Source of the DNA: Siphlonurus alternatus
Taxonomy: Eukaryota > Arthropoda > Insecta > Ephemeroptera > Siphlonuridae
Direction of reading: 5' to 3'
Length of the DNA: 64,000 nt
Assembly: GCA_949825025.1 (NCBI GenBank)
Contig: OX463782.1
Coordinates: forward strand, 5,095,501 to 5,159,500
Numbering within the stretch: the first letter of the stretch is position 1; the number at the start of each line of letters is the position of its first letter. Of the stretch, positions 46,219-59,859 are shown in pieces. A program made the position numbers and the translations under genes. The notes below the pieces were generated by a model, which was not told the origin of the DNA, did no database searches, and worked only from the letters and a program-made list of their open reading frames with translations.

Positions 46219-46613
46219 TTAAGGTAGAGATAACGCCGAACAACTGATCGACGTAATCCCCTTTGATTAACATGTAAACCTTAGCAAATTGACAAAAAGT
46301 CTGAATTTTTTTTTAGAGGCAGATATTAGTGTCTAAAAGCCATAGAAAAAATTTCAAAACAATTTAACGAGCCAATTTTTTTTTAATTAATTTTTTTTAA
46401 TTTTCAGCATAGGGCTTTCCCATGGCGAGCCAAACTAAAAAATTTATTTAAAAAAATCGGCTCGTTAAATGTTTTTGAAACTTTTTCTATGGCTTTTAGG
46501 CACTAATATCTGCCTCTCAAAAAATTTTCAGAATTTTTGTCAATTTGCTAAGGTTTACATGTTAATCAAAGGGGATTACGTCGATCAGCTGTTCGGCATT
46601 ATCTCTACCTTAA
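46219..46613. mobile_element. Palindrome with about 190-base arms and TTAA ends
   Basis: Starts TTAAGGTAGAGATAACGCCG and ends CGGCATTATCTCTACCTTAA, with near-continuous pairing between the arms and a centre near 46405-46435. TTAA at both ends could be a target duplication or part of the repeat. The terminal 30 bases recur alone near 4172-4203. Confidence 0.8.
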
Positions 46614-46668
46614 TATAAGTATAATAATTATTTAATAATTTAAAGATTAATGCCACCATCAGTGCTAA

Positions 46669-46990
46669 TAGAGTATCGACATCGATTTTTATTTATTGCA
46701 GAAATGGATAGAGCGCGCAAAGTTATGCTACCCTGATTTTTTTTCAGATTTTTTAGAGCCTGGGAAGTATTTTTAAAAAATTATTGAAAGTCTTTTTTGT
46801 GACGTCACGAGGCGGCGAGTCCTATCTTTTTGTTAAGGAGCGGCGTCTCGTGACGTCACAAAAAGAACTTTCAATAATTTTTTTAAAAATAGTTCCCGGG
46901 CTCTAAAAAATCTGAAAAAAGTCAGGTTAGCATAACTTTGCACGCTCTATCCATTTCTGCAATAAAAAAAATGAGGTCGATACTCTATTG
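46669..46990. mobile_element. Palindromic foldback element, type A
   Basis: Ends AGAGTATCGACATCG and GAGGTCGATACTCT. Both arms carry TGACGTCAC and GAGCC.GGGAA. Very similar to the copy at 18700. Confidence 0.85.
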
Positions 46991-46999
46991 TTACCGCGA

Positions 47000-47798
47000 T
47001 GGTAAATGTAAAATATTTTTACACATAAAAAATATAAAGGACAAATTGAACATGATAATAAAATTGATTATTAATTTTTTAGTGTTTTTTAGATATGCTG
47101 ATTTGACTAATTTTTTTCCAAAATCGTCGCAGTCCCAATGTCATTTCAAAAATATATCTCAGAATTTGATCCTAATTTTTCTTGTTTTCTCTTCCCAAAT
47201 TTTTTATTTTTTATGAAAGGAACTGAAAATATGGGATTGATGACACGTCATTAATCCTTAAATTCCTTAATGCATTTTCAAAGTAATTCTCCATACTCCT
47301 TTACCTACTTTAAATCTTTGCCTTTTCAAATTTCTTAATGTTTACTTGAAGTTTGCTATACATAACTTTAAAAATATAGCTACTTGTTTTTTCACCATTT
47401 TTGTATTGGAGGAAAAGTAGCAATAAATAAATTAAATACGCATAATGGGAAAATATTTTTATTATAATTAATATGTATAATATTACACTTTCAAATTACC
47501 AACTAACATATTAAGAAAACTCATTCTAGCATCTGTTATAAAATAATAATACATGCATAAATATACATAATTAATTAATTATATTACCTTTATATAGGCT
47601 TTATATATTATATGTATTATAAATATAATATCTTTGCTTCATTTTATATAAGAAAAATAATTATAAATTTTTTTATTCAGGAACAAGTAATGTTGTACTA
47701 TATAATAAAACTTCTAAATTAACGATCTTTGTGTATAATGTAATCAATATATTTCGAGATGAATTAACATTTGTGCTATGACCGTAATATAAAATGTA

Positions 47799-47847
<49 letters not shown>

Positions 47848-48660
47848 TGTACATCAGTATAAACTAAAGAAATTGTACAATTTTATAAATATTATCATAT
47901 TTTCCTAATTTTAAGCTATAATTTCATAACTTTCACTTTAATTTGCTTGATATTTGAATAAATTCCTTAGCTTCAAGTTGTTAGAAGTAAGGGGGGGGGG
48001 GGGGACGGAGGGGAAATTGTGACAACAATACGGTAAACGTTACTATTGTACATGAAATATTGCCGGATGTAGCTCGACCTGCTGAGATGCGGGTATTACA
48101 ATCGTAGCATTGAAAAGTAATTAAAATATTATACAACTCACAGTTTAATTATGTAATTCTTTATTATTATTTAGTACAATTTACAGTAAACAACATAACG
48201 CAAGTAATGTGTACATTTTTGTATGCATTCTCCATTTATGGAGGAAGTTATTGACAAACAAATAATATTTAAAATAAAAAATAAATTAACCATAACAATA
48301 AATTATTACACAGTTCTTCGTGTATATGCCATGCGTATTAATACTTCAGAATCAAGAATTACTTAAACAAATTATTCTTTGTATAGATGGTTCATCTACT
48401 CATGAATTGATGACCATCAGTGCATTAATTTACAAAAATACTTTATGTTTTACATTGTAAATTTTGTTATTGTACACTTTTTTTAAAAACAAATAAATAC
48501 AAAAATATGTGTTAACACAATTTGGCATAAAAGAGAGTAATGCAACATTAAATTTTAAGGTGATAAGAAATTATCTTAACTACAAGTAAAATTTTTAAAT
48601 AATAAATCAGTCAAGAAACTTTCTATTTTCTTCACCGTTGCATTATTTCTCTCGTTATCT
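47000..48660. other. AT-rich spacer with simple repeats
   Basis: No gene recognised. It holds an (AT)n run at 47801-47841 and a G-run at 47991-48004. Confidence 0.5.
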
Positions 48661-48663
48661 TAA

Positions 48664-49825
48664 TTATCCTTTATACAGTACAACGTTACTTTTTCCTCCT
48701 GAATTTTGTGCTCCAACTCCTCGTTGTGGTGACCTTTGACCTCCAGACTGTGACCTCTGCCCTCCACTGTTCTGTGAACGAGCACCATTTTTATAGAGGA
48801 CAATATTAGGGTTGTTTCCACCTCCTTGGCGTATCCTTTGCTGTAAACGGTTCTTGTTCCCGCGGTACAGTATGATTTGACTACCTTGGTTGCCAATGTT
48901 CTCCAGGAAGGCTCTCTGTTGATCGTTAGGTAGAAAATCAGGGTCCAGTTTTGCGTCTTCTATCTCGATGTACGGTTCGAAAGTGTAGCACAATACCCGG
49001 TTGGTGTTGTAGAGCTCGGGTGGACATTTGCGCTCTATCCGGTCATCAGGTTGACCCTCCTCGACCCTGGGTCCTCCACGAGCACGGTCATAGTACCAAT
49101 CCTCGAGGGCGTCTGGAAATACAGAAAATAAGAATGATTTCTTTTTAAATTAATTATAATATTTTTAATGTTATGATAATGTCGTTAATATATCACCCAC
49201 GTCCAGAATAATGAGCTATCAGGTGAGCGCAATAATAAGCTGTAAATCAGTATGAAATAAAGCTCATTATCGCACTAACCTGAAATAGCAGATAGCTCAT
49301 TATACCGAATGAGGGACGATATCTCTCTCTGTGACAATAAAACTTATAAATTTCCACATAAGATAATTTTTATATCAGAAAAATCTTAAAATTTGCTTTA
49401 AAATTCTTAGTATGAACTTAAGTCAGAAAAAACTATTATTTACAAACTTTCAATGAAAGTTTCTTGAAAGTGTTCACAGGTAGGAAATTTTTATCCAAAA
49501 ACTTTCATCCCCCATCCCTATTCTCAAGGGGTCTTTTGTGTTGTAATTCAGAACATATTTTTCTTCTAAAACCGTGCTACAAAAAATAGGACCATGGGCT
49601 AAATAAAAACCTTCTATTGCACTACATACGTTCACATGACGGGGGGTTTAATACGGATTCGTTGACGATGGATAATGTTACTCTTGTGAGACGTCGTGAA
49701 CGGATCCGTAATAAACACCGTCATGTGAACGTAGTAATAATATTCTTACCATTCTGTGGTGCCGCCATCGCCAGCAAGCACGGACCTGCCAAGACCCAGG
49801 CGAGGACAACCCGACTCGAGGACAT
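48664..49825 (-). CDS. Secreted protein with CPP-x-C motif and ILYK-type repeats
   Basis: Exons (minus) are 49825-49750 and 49112-48664 (stop TAA), with donor GTAAGA, acceptor TTCCAG and a phase 1 intron; 174 residues. The signal peptide is followed by an acidic segment (DALEDWYYDRARGG), then the motif CPPELYNTNRVLC (C-x11-C), an acidic linker, and a C-terminal half with three spaced copies of a hydrophobic-LY-basic unit (QIILYRGNK, NIVLYKNGAR, NVVLYKG at the very end) separated by Gly/Asn/Gln/Arg/Ser-rich sequence. The CPP-x-C spacing matches the genes at 52614 and 61658. TATTTAAG at 49867-49860 lies 33 bases before a TCAGT initiator. No known family recognised. Confidence 0.78.
49193..49322. 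mobile_element. Foldback element, GTCCCTCATCCGGAATAATG family, short copy
   Basis: Left ACGTCCAGAATAATGAGC, right GCTCATTATACCGAATGAGGGAC. It lies in the intron of the 48.7-kb gene. Confidence 0.7.
49627..49733. repeat. Small hairpin-forming inverted repeat
   Basis: TACGTTCACATGACGG faces CCGTCATGTGAACGTAG, and TTTAATACGGATTCGTT faces AACGGATCCGTAATAAA. It lies 17 bases from the intron donor of the 48.7-kb gene; a small MITE is likely. Confidence 0.7.
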
Positions 49826-50309
49826 TCTTCCACTGAGCCTGACTCCCTCCGTCCCGACACTTAAATACTGCCATTAGACGTCGTGACCCAAATTCACGTG
49901 TCAGCTGGAGGATTTAAAGGTCTGGAGGAAAGGGGCTAATGTTAATACTTTCTGCACATGACAAGATAACGATATAAGATATAATAAATACGAGTATATA
50001 TTATATTTATTTGTTTATTGATCATTTCACTAGCATATTATATCATTTGTGTGAAACGACGTCAACTTAAAAAGAAAAAAAAAGAGCAATTTAATAAAAG
50101 AATTTAAAAACAACACAAAAATAAAAATTAAGCAAACCTATTTTAAATTTGTATGTAGGAGTACTAAAGATATTGAGTATAATACTAGGTAAAAATAATA
50201 TAATATTTTAATACAATTTGTACGTTTTATCAAAGATGAATCAAAGACTTCAAATTAACTGGAAATGTATAGATGTAAATTCTTATTTAATATTTGCCAA
50301 AATGATATT

Positions 50310-50445
50310 GTCCATCGTCCGGAAAAAAGTGAGAAGTTTGCTTACCACGATAATGCGCAACAATGAGTTGTGTGCTATATCAGTTGAGAGCATTTATGAG
50401 CTTTACAATATAAATAAAAGCTCATTGTTGCAATTACTTGATATA
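50310..50445. mobile_element. Foldback element fragment, GTCCCTCATCCGGAATAATG family
   Basis: CATCGTCCGGAAAAAAGTGA, then CAACAATGAGTTGTG facing AAAGCTCATTGTTGC. The right end is replaced by the next element. Confidence 0.5.
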
Positions 50446-50446
50446 A

Positions 50447-50568
50447 GGCGCAATTCACGATGTGAGTTATCCTGCTTTCTTGCTAACCAGGTCCAGTCGA
50501 AATCATTGACGTGATTAGTAAGAAAGCCAGATAACTTTCCTGATAACTCCTTCGTGAATCACGCCCTT
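50447..50568. mobile_element. Foldback element, GGGTGCGATTCACGAAG family
   Basis: Left GGCGCAATTCACGA, right CTTCGTGAATCACGCCC; inner arms GCTTTCTTGCTAACC and TTAGTAAGAAAGC. Confidence 0.7.
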
Positions 50569-52613
50569 ATAGACTGCTCATCATGGCTGCACACAATCAT
50601 GGTAAACTGATAGCTCATTTTTTCTGGACGAAGGACGAAGTACGCATTAAAAAAAAATATCCGGAAAGATGTGTTAATAATAATTCAACAGAAATTAAAC
50701 AATTGATAATTGACAATATATTACGTTTATGCATATTTTTTGCCGGAAAAATGAAAATAAAAACGAAAATGAGTTCTAGGATCTATATCACACAACACGG
50801 GCAAGCCCAATCGGAGAACATCTCGCCTTGAGGTTAGGCTACTTGTTCAGAACTCAATCACAGCGGGATGCATATGCCGCAGGGGCAAGGTGACGTCTGG
50901 AGAATAGTGAGAATACAATTTTTGATGCTAAACGTAAACAAAAGATGCCAAAATAACCTTATGGCAAGATTATCAGGCAAGATGGATAGTGTAAAATATT
51001 CACTTTTTAAAGAAGTAAACCTCATGCAAGTCAAAATATTTCAAAACTGAGACATGTCTCAATTGATCTGTTCAATATTTAATTGTCTTTATATAATTTT
51101 TGTATTATATGGAAATTTATTTTAACAATTTGATTGAGTTCTTATTTAAAATCCTTGTACATACTATTACAGTAATGAAATATTTATATATGTATTGAAT
51201 TTTGTCTGATCATAATATTATTAATAATAATAAAGTAGCGATAAAAATTAATGACAAATTATAATTAACAACTGTCTTCTTAATAATTAAAAAAATGAGT
51301 TTTCCTTTAAATTTCTCTTTATTCAAAAATAAGAGTATACAAACTGAACACCGTTGTACTTTACAAACAACAATATGAGTATTAAAGATTATATTTCAAA
51401 GCAGTTATAGTCGCTATTATAATTTGTTAACTAAATATTCACGATTATACAGTATATAATACTGAATGGTTTTTTTGCTGTTTTGAGTACTTTTATTTTC
51501 ACCGTACAGTAAAGAGAATTTTCATGATAATTTAAATATGCTGAATAAACCATATTTCCAGTACTTCTCGTATTTGTACTTTTAAGAATAATTTCTATAA
51601 TGATCAAAGCTTTTAAAGATTCGAGATTCAATATAATGTATATAAAGTACAAAAATTGTTCTTAAATAAGTATCTCAAAATTTAGTGTTAAATTGGGAGA
51701 AAATAATTAGTAAAATTAAATATATTTATAAGTCTAAATTGCGACTTATTTCAGAGAATATAAATTAAGTATCAATATATTCTGTTTATTTTATATCCCC
51801 TTTGCATCGTTAAAAAATACATCCTGCAATAGAGTAATGTGTACTGTAATACAATTACCTTTAGTCATATACACAGGGGATATAATTGAGTGTTTTTAGT
51901 CTGTTGTATTATAATGTATGGTCTTCTTGTGCAAAATTTCAATATATCCTCTGTATTTTTAACAAATAACAAAATGTTCTGAATAAATATATTAATAATA
52001 AATGAATAAATAAATAAATAAAAAATGACCTGAAGCGTCAGGAAATGAGGTATAGAGAAAACGTTCAAGCTTCTCCAAAGTGTACATAAAATAAATAACT
52101 CTAAATGTAAGACATTCATCACATTATTACAAATAATACTTTTAGAGTTAAAATATTCATTATTTGCGTATATAAGAAATGAAAAAGAATCAAAGTTAAA
52201 GGAAGTCATGTTAAATGGACTTATGAGGTCAAGGTTTAAACCTGAAAATCCACAATCTGGTACATTTTTTATTTCTATCAATCGGGGCGAGGAGAAATTA
52301 GTATAGGAAAGTTTTTTTGCAGCCACAACGAAGTAAGCGCATTTAACTGGGGAACATGAAAAACTCAGTCAGAATGGTAGTTACAGAAATCCCATAAGTA
52401 TAAATTATATTAAAAATTAATAATATAAGTAGACCTATAGTTTCCATTATATAAACTTAAACTTAAAACCACCTGGTTGCAATTCAGACATATAATGCTA
52501 CAATTGCATCATTTTACATAGTCAGATAAAGCAGTCTATTCTTGATTGTGACAAAGCCAAATTGTGCCTCCATTATTATACAGATAATTAGTTAATAAAA
52601 TAAACATAATAAT
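50569..52613. other. AT-rich spacer without recognised genes
   Basis: Several short open frames occur, but none shows splice borders, codon bias or a recognisable product. Confidence 0.4.
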
Positions 52614-54248
<1,635 letters not shown>

Positions 54249-54260
54249 GTCGAGAACCAC

Positions 54261-54294
54261 ACTGACTACCTGGCCCCCATCCACCTGATATATA
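54261..54294 (-). promoter_or_regulatory. TATA box and TCAGT initiator of the Asn-rich CPPW gene
   Basis: TATATATC starts at 54294 and the A of TCAGT is at 54263, 31 bases apart; the predicted leader is 15 bases. The same layout precedes the paralogue at 62757. Confidence 0.7.
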
Positions 54295-54534
54295 CCTTGA
54301 AAATTGTGCGTAGTCACGGTCAGTCAGTCCAGTGCGGTCTGGTAATGTTGGTGTCAACATTCCACTGTTATCTAACGTGATGAGGTTTCGTTTTTCAGAA
54401 AAATGAAGTAATTATCACTGCAATTTCAAAAATGAGTGACTTGCACTACGCTTTTGTTATCTTGAGCAATACTTGTTGTTTTAAATTAACTCTGACAGAT
54501 ATCCTAAAAACTCGCAGATTTCTCCAAAAGTTTA

Positions 54535-54890
54535 AGGTTGAGCATGGCGCAGTGCATTGACCGGTTTTCGTTAGATCAATTAAATCAGGCTACGTCGAGC
54601 GTGGTTAGTATTTGGATGGGTTAAATACGCTGCTCCCTCCCTGGGGTAAATTCGTCTCGCTTTCCACCCAGTGCAGTGATGCACTTGTGTGTGGTTCCCC
54701 AGGCTTTGAACATCACTTTAATCCATTGAGAAAAAGTAGAGGTGTCCGTCCAGCTTGAGGTTTTCCACGATTCCCTCAGTTTCACCTCAGCGAATGCTGG
54801 GACGCATAACAGGCCGTGGCTGGCCACCATCTGTTCCCTACCTTATCCCTAACCATTACCCCGCCGCGAACTGTAAGCTCTTAGGGGTGT
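54535..54890 (+). mobile_element. SINE with 5S rRNA-like head, copy 2
   Basis: 5S-like head at about 54561-54632 (GTGGTTAGTATTTGGATGGG in the box C region), then the same body as copy 1 (GTGCAGTGATGCACTTGT, GAGGTTTTCCACGATTCC, AATGCTGGGACGCATAAC). Confidence 0.75.
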
Positions 54891-54914
54891 ATCCTTAAAA
54901 AAAAATATTCAAGT

Positions 54915-55040
54915 CAGTGATAGATGTGTAGTGCAGTGCGTTTGACTGGGCCACATCAGAACACTGAAGTCAAACAAGTAGTTATTAGTTTGATAGTGAA
55001 TCATTTTCTACCAAAATAGCGTTTTACACCCACAGGGTTA
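54915..55040 (+). mobile_element. SINE with 5S rRNA-like head, truncated copy 3
   Basis: GTGCAGTGCGTTTGACTGG, then ACACTGAAGTCAAACAAG, as in copy 1 but decayed and cut short soon after the head. Confidence 0.5.
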
Positions 55041-55042
55041 AA

Positions 55043-55110
55043 ATAGAGTATCAACCTTAAAAAATTTTATTGCAAAAATGGATAGAGAGTGTATAATGCA
55101 TGTTCCTAAT
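55043..55110. mobile_element. Left end fragment of a type A foldback
   Basis: AGAGTATCAACCTTAAAAAA then ATTGCAAAAATGGATAGAG; the rest of the element is missing. Confidence 0.5.
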
Positions 55111-55319
55111 GAACCCACAAAAAAACGTTCAAGTTAAAGGGGTTTGGAAGGTTCGGGGCTTCAGAATTATTAATGAGTAATTTTTATATTACGAAGAAAG
55201 AAATAAAAATACTGAATATACTGAAATATTGTTGTTTGATAAAAAAAATCAATGTCAGAATTGACACAAAACCTTGTGAACGTATGGCACAACCACCCAT
55301 GCAGTTTTTTCATACAGTT

Positions 55320-55690
55320 AAATTAATTCAAAAAATTCAAATTCAAATGGTTTATTCGTCAAATTCCACATATGCAAATACAAACATTGATAATGCAAGC
55401 ACTTTGAATATGAAGGTTAGACACGTCAAAAATTTGTATATTAGAACTTAATAAACTGTAAATAAGAACTAACACTATAAAAACCACAATCATTAAGTAA
55501 CATTTTCACAGAATATTTAAAATCCCTGTAATTTGTAATTTCTTTTACACAAAGTGGTAACTTATTATACAATCTAATACACATTGCGAGGGGTCCTTTA
55601 TTACAAAGTTCTAGCCTGCAAATTGATGGAGTTATTATTAAATTTTTAATATAGAAGGCCGGAAAACGGGCAATTCATTTCCGGTCCGTA
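55320..55690 (-). mobile_element. LINE 3' fragment
   Basis: Read on the minus strand it ends AATAAACCATTTGAATTTGA with further GAATTT units, the usual form of a LINE 3' end with short tandem repeats. No reverse transcriptase frame remains. Confidence 0.5.
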
Positions 55691-55747
55691 AGCCAAAACT
55701 GGGACTCCCACTGTATAATATATTATCGTTATATATATTGATGGCTT

Positions 55748-56494
55748 TCACCAGGATCTGTGATTATTTTGCCAATCATCAGAGTTGTGATACCTGTGGC
55801 ACATCTCTCCCCAGATGAAGAATATCGAGACCACTCGGTACCCCGGTGGACACTCGAGCTTCTTCGTGATGTTATTACGACTAATCGATTTTTGATGGAA
55901 GTCGACCTGCAAAATTGAAGATATTATGTTATTAGTTATTAATATATATGGATAAAAAATTTAAAATGCTAAAATCTTATTTATGACGTTATGCATGAGA
56001 GTTCTCTATTTAAGAAACACTAACATCACATGATGAGATTTTCTCAAGTAAAATTTAGGTTAAAATTAAAGGTTTCGTTTACCATGGCTTGCAGTTATAT
56101 CGTGAAAAATGAGTGCGCCCTAAAGCTTAAATTTTAGGTTTGTCTATCCAAGAAAAGCATGAATTTTATTAACACTATATATTCGTCGCCTCAACTTGGG
56201 AAATTCACGTCTTGAATTGCATACACTGTAAACATATATACAATAAAAAAAAATCAGGTTGTCCATTGAGTTACATAAATATTGGTTAATCAGGTAAGCT
56301 GACGCTAACCGGCGTGATTAAAGAGGAACGATCTGTGGTTATCTTCCAAAAGGCACCTCTTTCTGATACTTGATTGCATAAAAACATCATTTTATGCTCA
56401 CCTGCTGCCAAATGGATAGCCCGAAAATGACAAGGATAAAAACCATGATAAGCACAAAACAGCAATTCCAAAATTTGTTGAAGTTATATGCCAT
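55748..56494 (-). CDS. Small signal-anchored or secreted CPPGY protein, copy 1
   Basis: Exons (minus) are 56494-56402 and 55906-55748 (stop TGA), with a phase 0 intron, donor CAG/GTGAGC and acceptor TTGCAG; 83 residues. Residues 1-10 (MAYNFNKFWN) precede a long hydrophobic segment (residues 11-29), which could be an uncleaved signal anchor; the intron falls right after QQ. The second exon gives a basic segment, then ECPPGYRVVSIFFIWGEMC (C-x16-C) and a His/Asn-rich end. TATAAA at 56544-56539 lies about 35 bases before a TCAGC initiator. Exon 1, intron position and promoter match the gene at 58441-59609, so the two are paralogues. Function unknown. Confidence 0.7.
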
Positions 56495-56555
56495 GCCGAA
56501 CACTGTGCTGACCTCCTCACTCAAGTCCAGCTTGTTGCTTTATAAAAATGCAAGT

Positions 56556-56651
56556 GCAGTACAATCTAGTGTCTGTCAGTATACGAACGTCATACAATAA
56601 GTAATGTACTTTTTTTACTTGTTTACTAATTATTGTTATCTTTTCACAATG
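56556..56651 (-). promoter_or_regulatory. Upstream block shared by the CPP genes, copy at 56.6 kb
   Basis: On the plus strand: GCAGTACAATCTAGTGTC, ACGTCATACAATAAGTAATG, TTGTTTACTAATTATTGTTA. The same order of segments lies upstream of the genes at 58.4 kb (59657-59760) and, less well, 61.7 kb (62871-62960). Confidence 0.55.
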
Positions 56652-56659
56652 TTATAGCT

Positions 56660-58380
56660 CGGTACCAGCGGGGTTTTGTTGTTTACGACGAATAGGTAAC
56701 GCATTTTGTGTATGGACTTTCGTCTTTTACATTCACCAATTGGGTTATGGGTATTTATTTGTTATTATTTTTCCCTCCAAATTATGTATTTTTAACCCAA
56801 TAAACAATTATTATTATTATTATTATTATAATGTGTGTATTGAATTTTTAGAGTTCTGTCAATGCTGCCTCCTCTTATCATTATTACACATTATACCTTA
56901 ATGCCAAACGTCTTTTATTTTTAAAACATCACCCATGTTCTGTATAGAGGGGACAATAATATTACCACATTATTTATGAATTTAACTATGAAGTTAATTT
57001 CTATCTTATATCAGTGTCACGGCAAAGGCGATGCAATTTTTTCACAGTTAAGATGGAATTTCATGTAGTGCTTTATTAAAATCAAGTTTTTCAGCCAACA
57101 TTAGGGTAGATTTCTATTGAGAGATGCCAATTGGGGCGTATATAGAGACGCCTCAAGGGCTTTTTGCTTCAATATCGTATGACGGCCATGTTGGTGATAA
57201 ATTCACTCCCCGTGGCGCGGGACGAGAGAATCTTGATTCTCTGATTGGTTGTGGTACATTATTTTCCTGCTTTACATCGCTCCGAAGGAAATTTACCCTA
57301 AGATCATCATTTGCTATATATTTACAATTTTACACGCAAGGTGTTTTGGAAAAAAAATTGTACCCTGAGAATTAGGCAAAACTGTTTTTTAAATCACTTA
57401 CAGCTTTTAAACTATTGTTACAATGTTTTAATTTTAAGATGGTTAAAAAAAGCTTTTTTTTTTTTCTTTTTTATTAATTATTTCAGATTTCTCAGATATG
57501 CAAAATTTTTCCTTCAGTTTCAAATTTATCTCCATGCATTCTTTTCAATACTGATCTTTATAGAAATTTTTGCTTATTTATCTGCCAGTGTATATATCAG
57601 AAAATCAGAATTCATCATTTTTTTTATTTAATGGTAATTAATTAATATCAAACATAAAATAATTTGTGAAAATGAAGTAAAATCTTTTCCATTAAGAGTG
57701 GTTAACTTTATCAATTTTAAAAAGGTGAAATCAACAGGTAAAACAACAGATTACCACTAAAATAAAATTTGGTGTATATTGAATAGCATTATTATTTTTA
57801 GCAATACTGTAATTTTAACATTGAATTTCCACAACAGAAATATAAGTGTGGTGCTGCAACCCCTAAAAAGGATGTTTTGTCTAAGGAATTAAAGATCTGT
57901 TGATAATTAATATCTGGATAAATTTAATATAAATAATTAGTTATGTAATTTATGTTACATAAATTAGTGGGAAATTTTTTTCAGGGGGAAGATTGGTAAA
58001 TTTATTGTAAATTTTCATTTATAAAAGAAGCAAAACATTAAATTGATATTTTATTATATTAGATCCATGTTATTTACATAGTAATCTGACTAATCTGTTA
58101 ATACTTTAAGTTAGAATTTAAATTCATTTTAATATTTAAGTAAGTTTTTTTATGCAATATATTTATTTATTCAAGACAGACTATTGGTTAGGTAGTCCAA
58201 TTTCAAAGAATATATAATATTTTATATATATAAACATTTATTATTCATAGTTAAATAAATATATAATATTATGTTAATAATCGAAAACAAGATTTTTTTG
58301 AAATTTTTCGTTTAAAATAATTAAAAGTGCCGTAATAACAACAGAAAAGGTAAATAAAACACACAATATGTTAATTAAAA
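56660..58380. other. AT-rich spacer with one dispersed repeat
   Basis: No gene recognised. One copy of the TATCGTATGACGGCCATGTT repeat lies at 57121-57305. Confidence 0.45.
57121..57305. repeat. Dispersed repeat with TATCGTATGACGGCCATGTT, copy 1
   Basis: Shares TCAATATCGTATGACGGCC, ATGTTGGTGATAAA and GAATCTTGATTCTCTGATTG with 60265-60435, and more weakly with 61240-61425. Confidence 0.7.
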
Positions 58381-58384
58381 AAGT

Positions 58385-58390
58385 TTTATT
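58385..58390 (-). terminator. Poly(A) signal AATAAA of the 58.4-kb gene
   Basis: AATAAA on the minus strand, 50 bases after the stop codon. Confidence 0.6.
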
Positions 58391-58440
58391 TGTGGTCACA
58401 CCTCTCGCCGGGATCTGAAATGATGTTGCTGCGGGGAGAG

Positions 58441-59609
58441 TCATGACACACGGCTGCAGAAGAAGTCCCCTTTATCATCCTTGTAGAAATATAAATATGA
58501 CCTTTGTCTCGGCATCACTTGATACCCCGGCGGACATTTGAGGTACTTAGTGGCATTTTTACCAGCAGGTGAATTTAATTGCCATTGAATGCTCTGCAAA
58601 ATTAGAGATAACGATTATGGTATTATTTAAAAAGAGAAATTAAAATATACGTGGATAAAAAGTTAAAATCTTATTTATGACGTCATGAGAGTTTTATTTG
58701 GAAAATACTATCACATGCATGATGAGTATTTTTAAAATAAAATTTAGGTTAAAATAAAAAGTTTCGTTAATATAGCAGTGAAAAATGAGTCCTCAATAAC
58801 AACGGACAACCTTCATGAAACTTTCTTATTGCATATTTGGATAGAGGACCTCGAGTTATGTATTGTCAATTTTTTTCAGATTTCTTTAACCCTCTAACAC
58901 CCTCAAAATCGAAGGGAAGGACGCTGTGACGTCATAGTCATGCAACGCCCTATGCTTGAGTGTTAAATAATTGCATAACTATGACGTCACAGCGTTTTGC
59001 AGTATGATTTTAAGGGTGTTAGAGGCTTAAAAAAATATAACAAAATAGTAATAGAACTTAACTCGAGGTCATGTCTGTTCAAATATGCAATAAAAATTTG
59101 TCATGAAGGTTGTCTATTAATTGTAAAATATAAATGGCAGTACAAGAATGGAGTATCGACCTCATTTTTTTTTTTCAAAAATGGATAGAGGGTGCAAAGT
59201 TATGCTACCCTGATTTTTTTTAGATTTTTTACAGACCGGGAACTATTTTTTAAAAATTATAGAAAGTCCTTTTTGTGACGTCACGAAGCGGCAAGTTCTA
59301 TATTTTTCTTAAGGAGCGGCGCCTCGTGACGTAACGAAAAGGACTTTCAATAATTTTTTAAAAATACGACCAGGCCTGTAAAAAATCTGGAAAAAATCAG
59401 ATTTGCATAACTTTGCACCCTCTATCCATTTCTGCAATAAAAAAAATGAGGTCGATATTCCATTGAAACGATCAAAATGGCGTCTCTTCATCTAATTCTT
59501 GATTTCATGAAACAATCAAAATACTCACCTGCTGTACGAGAAGGACAATGCCAATAACGAAGAACATCACAATTAACAATGATAAAGCTTTGTACGTATT
59601 AGATGTCAT
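58441..59609 (-). CDS. Small signal-anchored or secreted CPPGY protein, copy 2
   Basis: Exons (minus) are 59609-59529 and 58593-58441 (stop TGA), with a phase 0 intron, donor CAG/GTGAGT and acceptor TTGCAG; 77 residues. The N-terminal hydrophobic segment (residues 9-25, LSLLIVMFFVIGIVLLV) ends in QQ exactly at the intron, as in the 55.7-kb paralogue. The second exon encodes KYLKCPPGYQVMPRQRSYLY and a second Cys 26 residues after the first, ending FFCSRVS. Compared with the paralogue the Cys spacing grew (x25 against x16) and the His/Asn tail is gone. The TATA position is weak (CATAAA). The intron holds one type B and one type A foldback in tandem. Confidence 0.7.
58800..59120. mobile_element. 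Palindromic foldback element, type B variant
   Basis: Ends ACGGACAACCTTCATGAAA and TTGTCATGAAGGTTGTC; inner arms ACGCTGTGACGTCATAGT and ACTATGACGTCACAGCGT are perfect inverted repeats. A fragment of the same type lies at about 45206-45290. Confidence 0.8.
59149..59466. mobile_element. Palindromic foldback element, type A
   Basis: Ends AATGGAGTATCGACCTCA and TGAGGTCGATATTCCATT; both arms carry TGACGT.ACG next to AAGGACTTTC. Confidence 0.85.
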
Positions 59610-59656
59610 GTCGAACACTTCTTACTTCCTCACCAGCTTGATGAATTTATGAAACT

Positions 59657-59760
59657 GCAGTATAATCTGGTGTGGTTGTCAACCCAGTGCGCACGTCATA
59701 CGATGAGTAATGTACTTTTTCGTTCCTTGTTTACTAAAAATATTGTTATCATTTTCGCAA
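59657..59760 (-). promoter_or_regulatory. Upstream block shared by the CPP genes, copy at 59.7 kb
   Basis: On the plus strand: GCAGTATAATCTGGTGTGGT, CACGTCATACGATGAGTAAT, TTGTTTACTAAAAATATTG. Confidence 0.55.
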
Positions 59761-59859
59761 CTTGTCGACGGGGGTCGTGAAGGGTGTATTAAAGAATTTG
59801 TGGAGTGAAGGTCGATGTACCTCTTCTGATCACTGATACCTTGATGTAAAATATATTTT

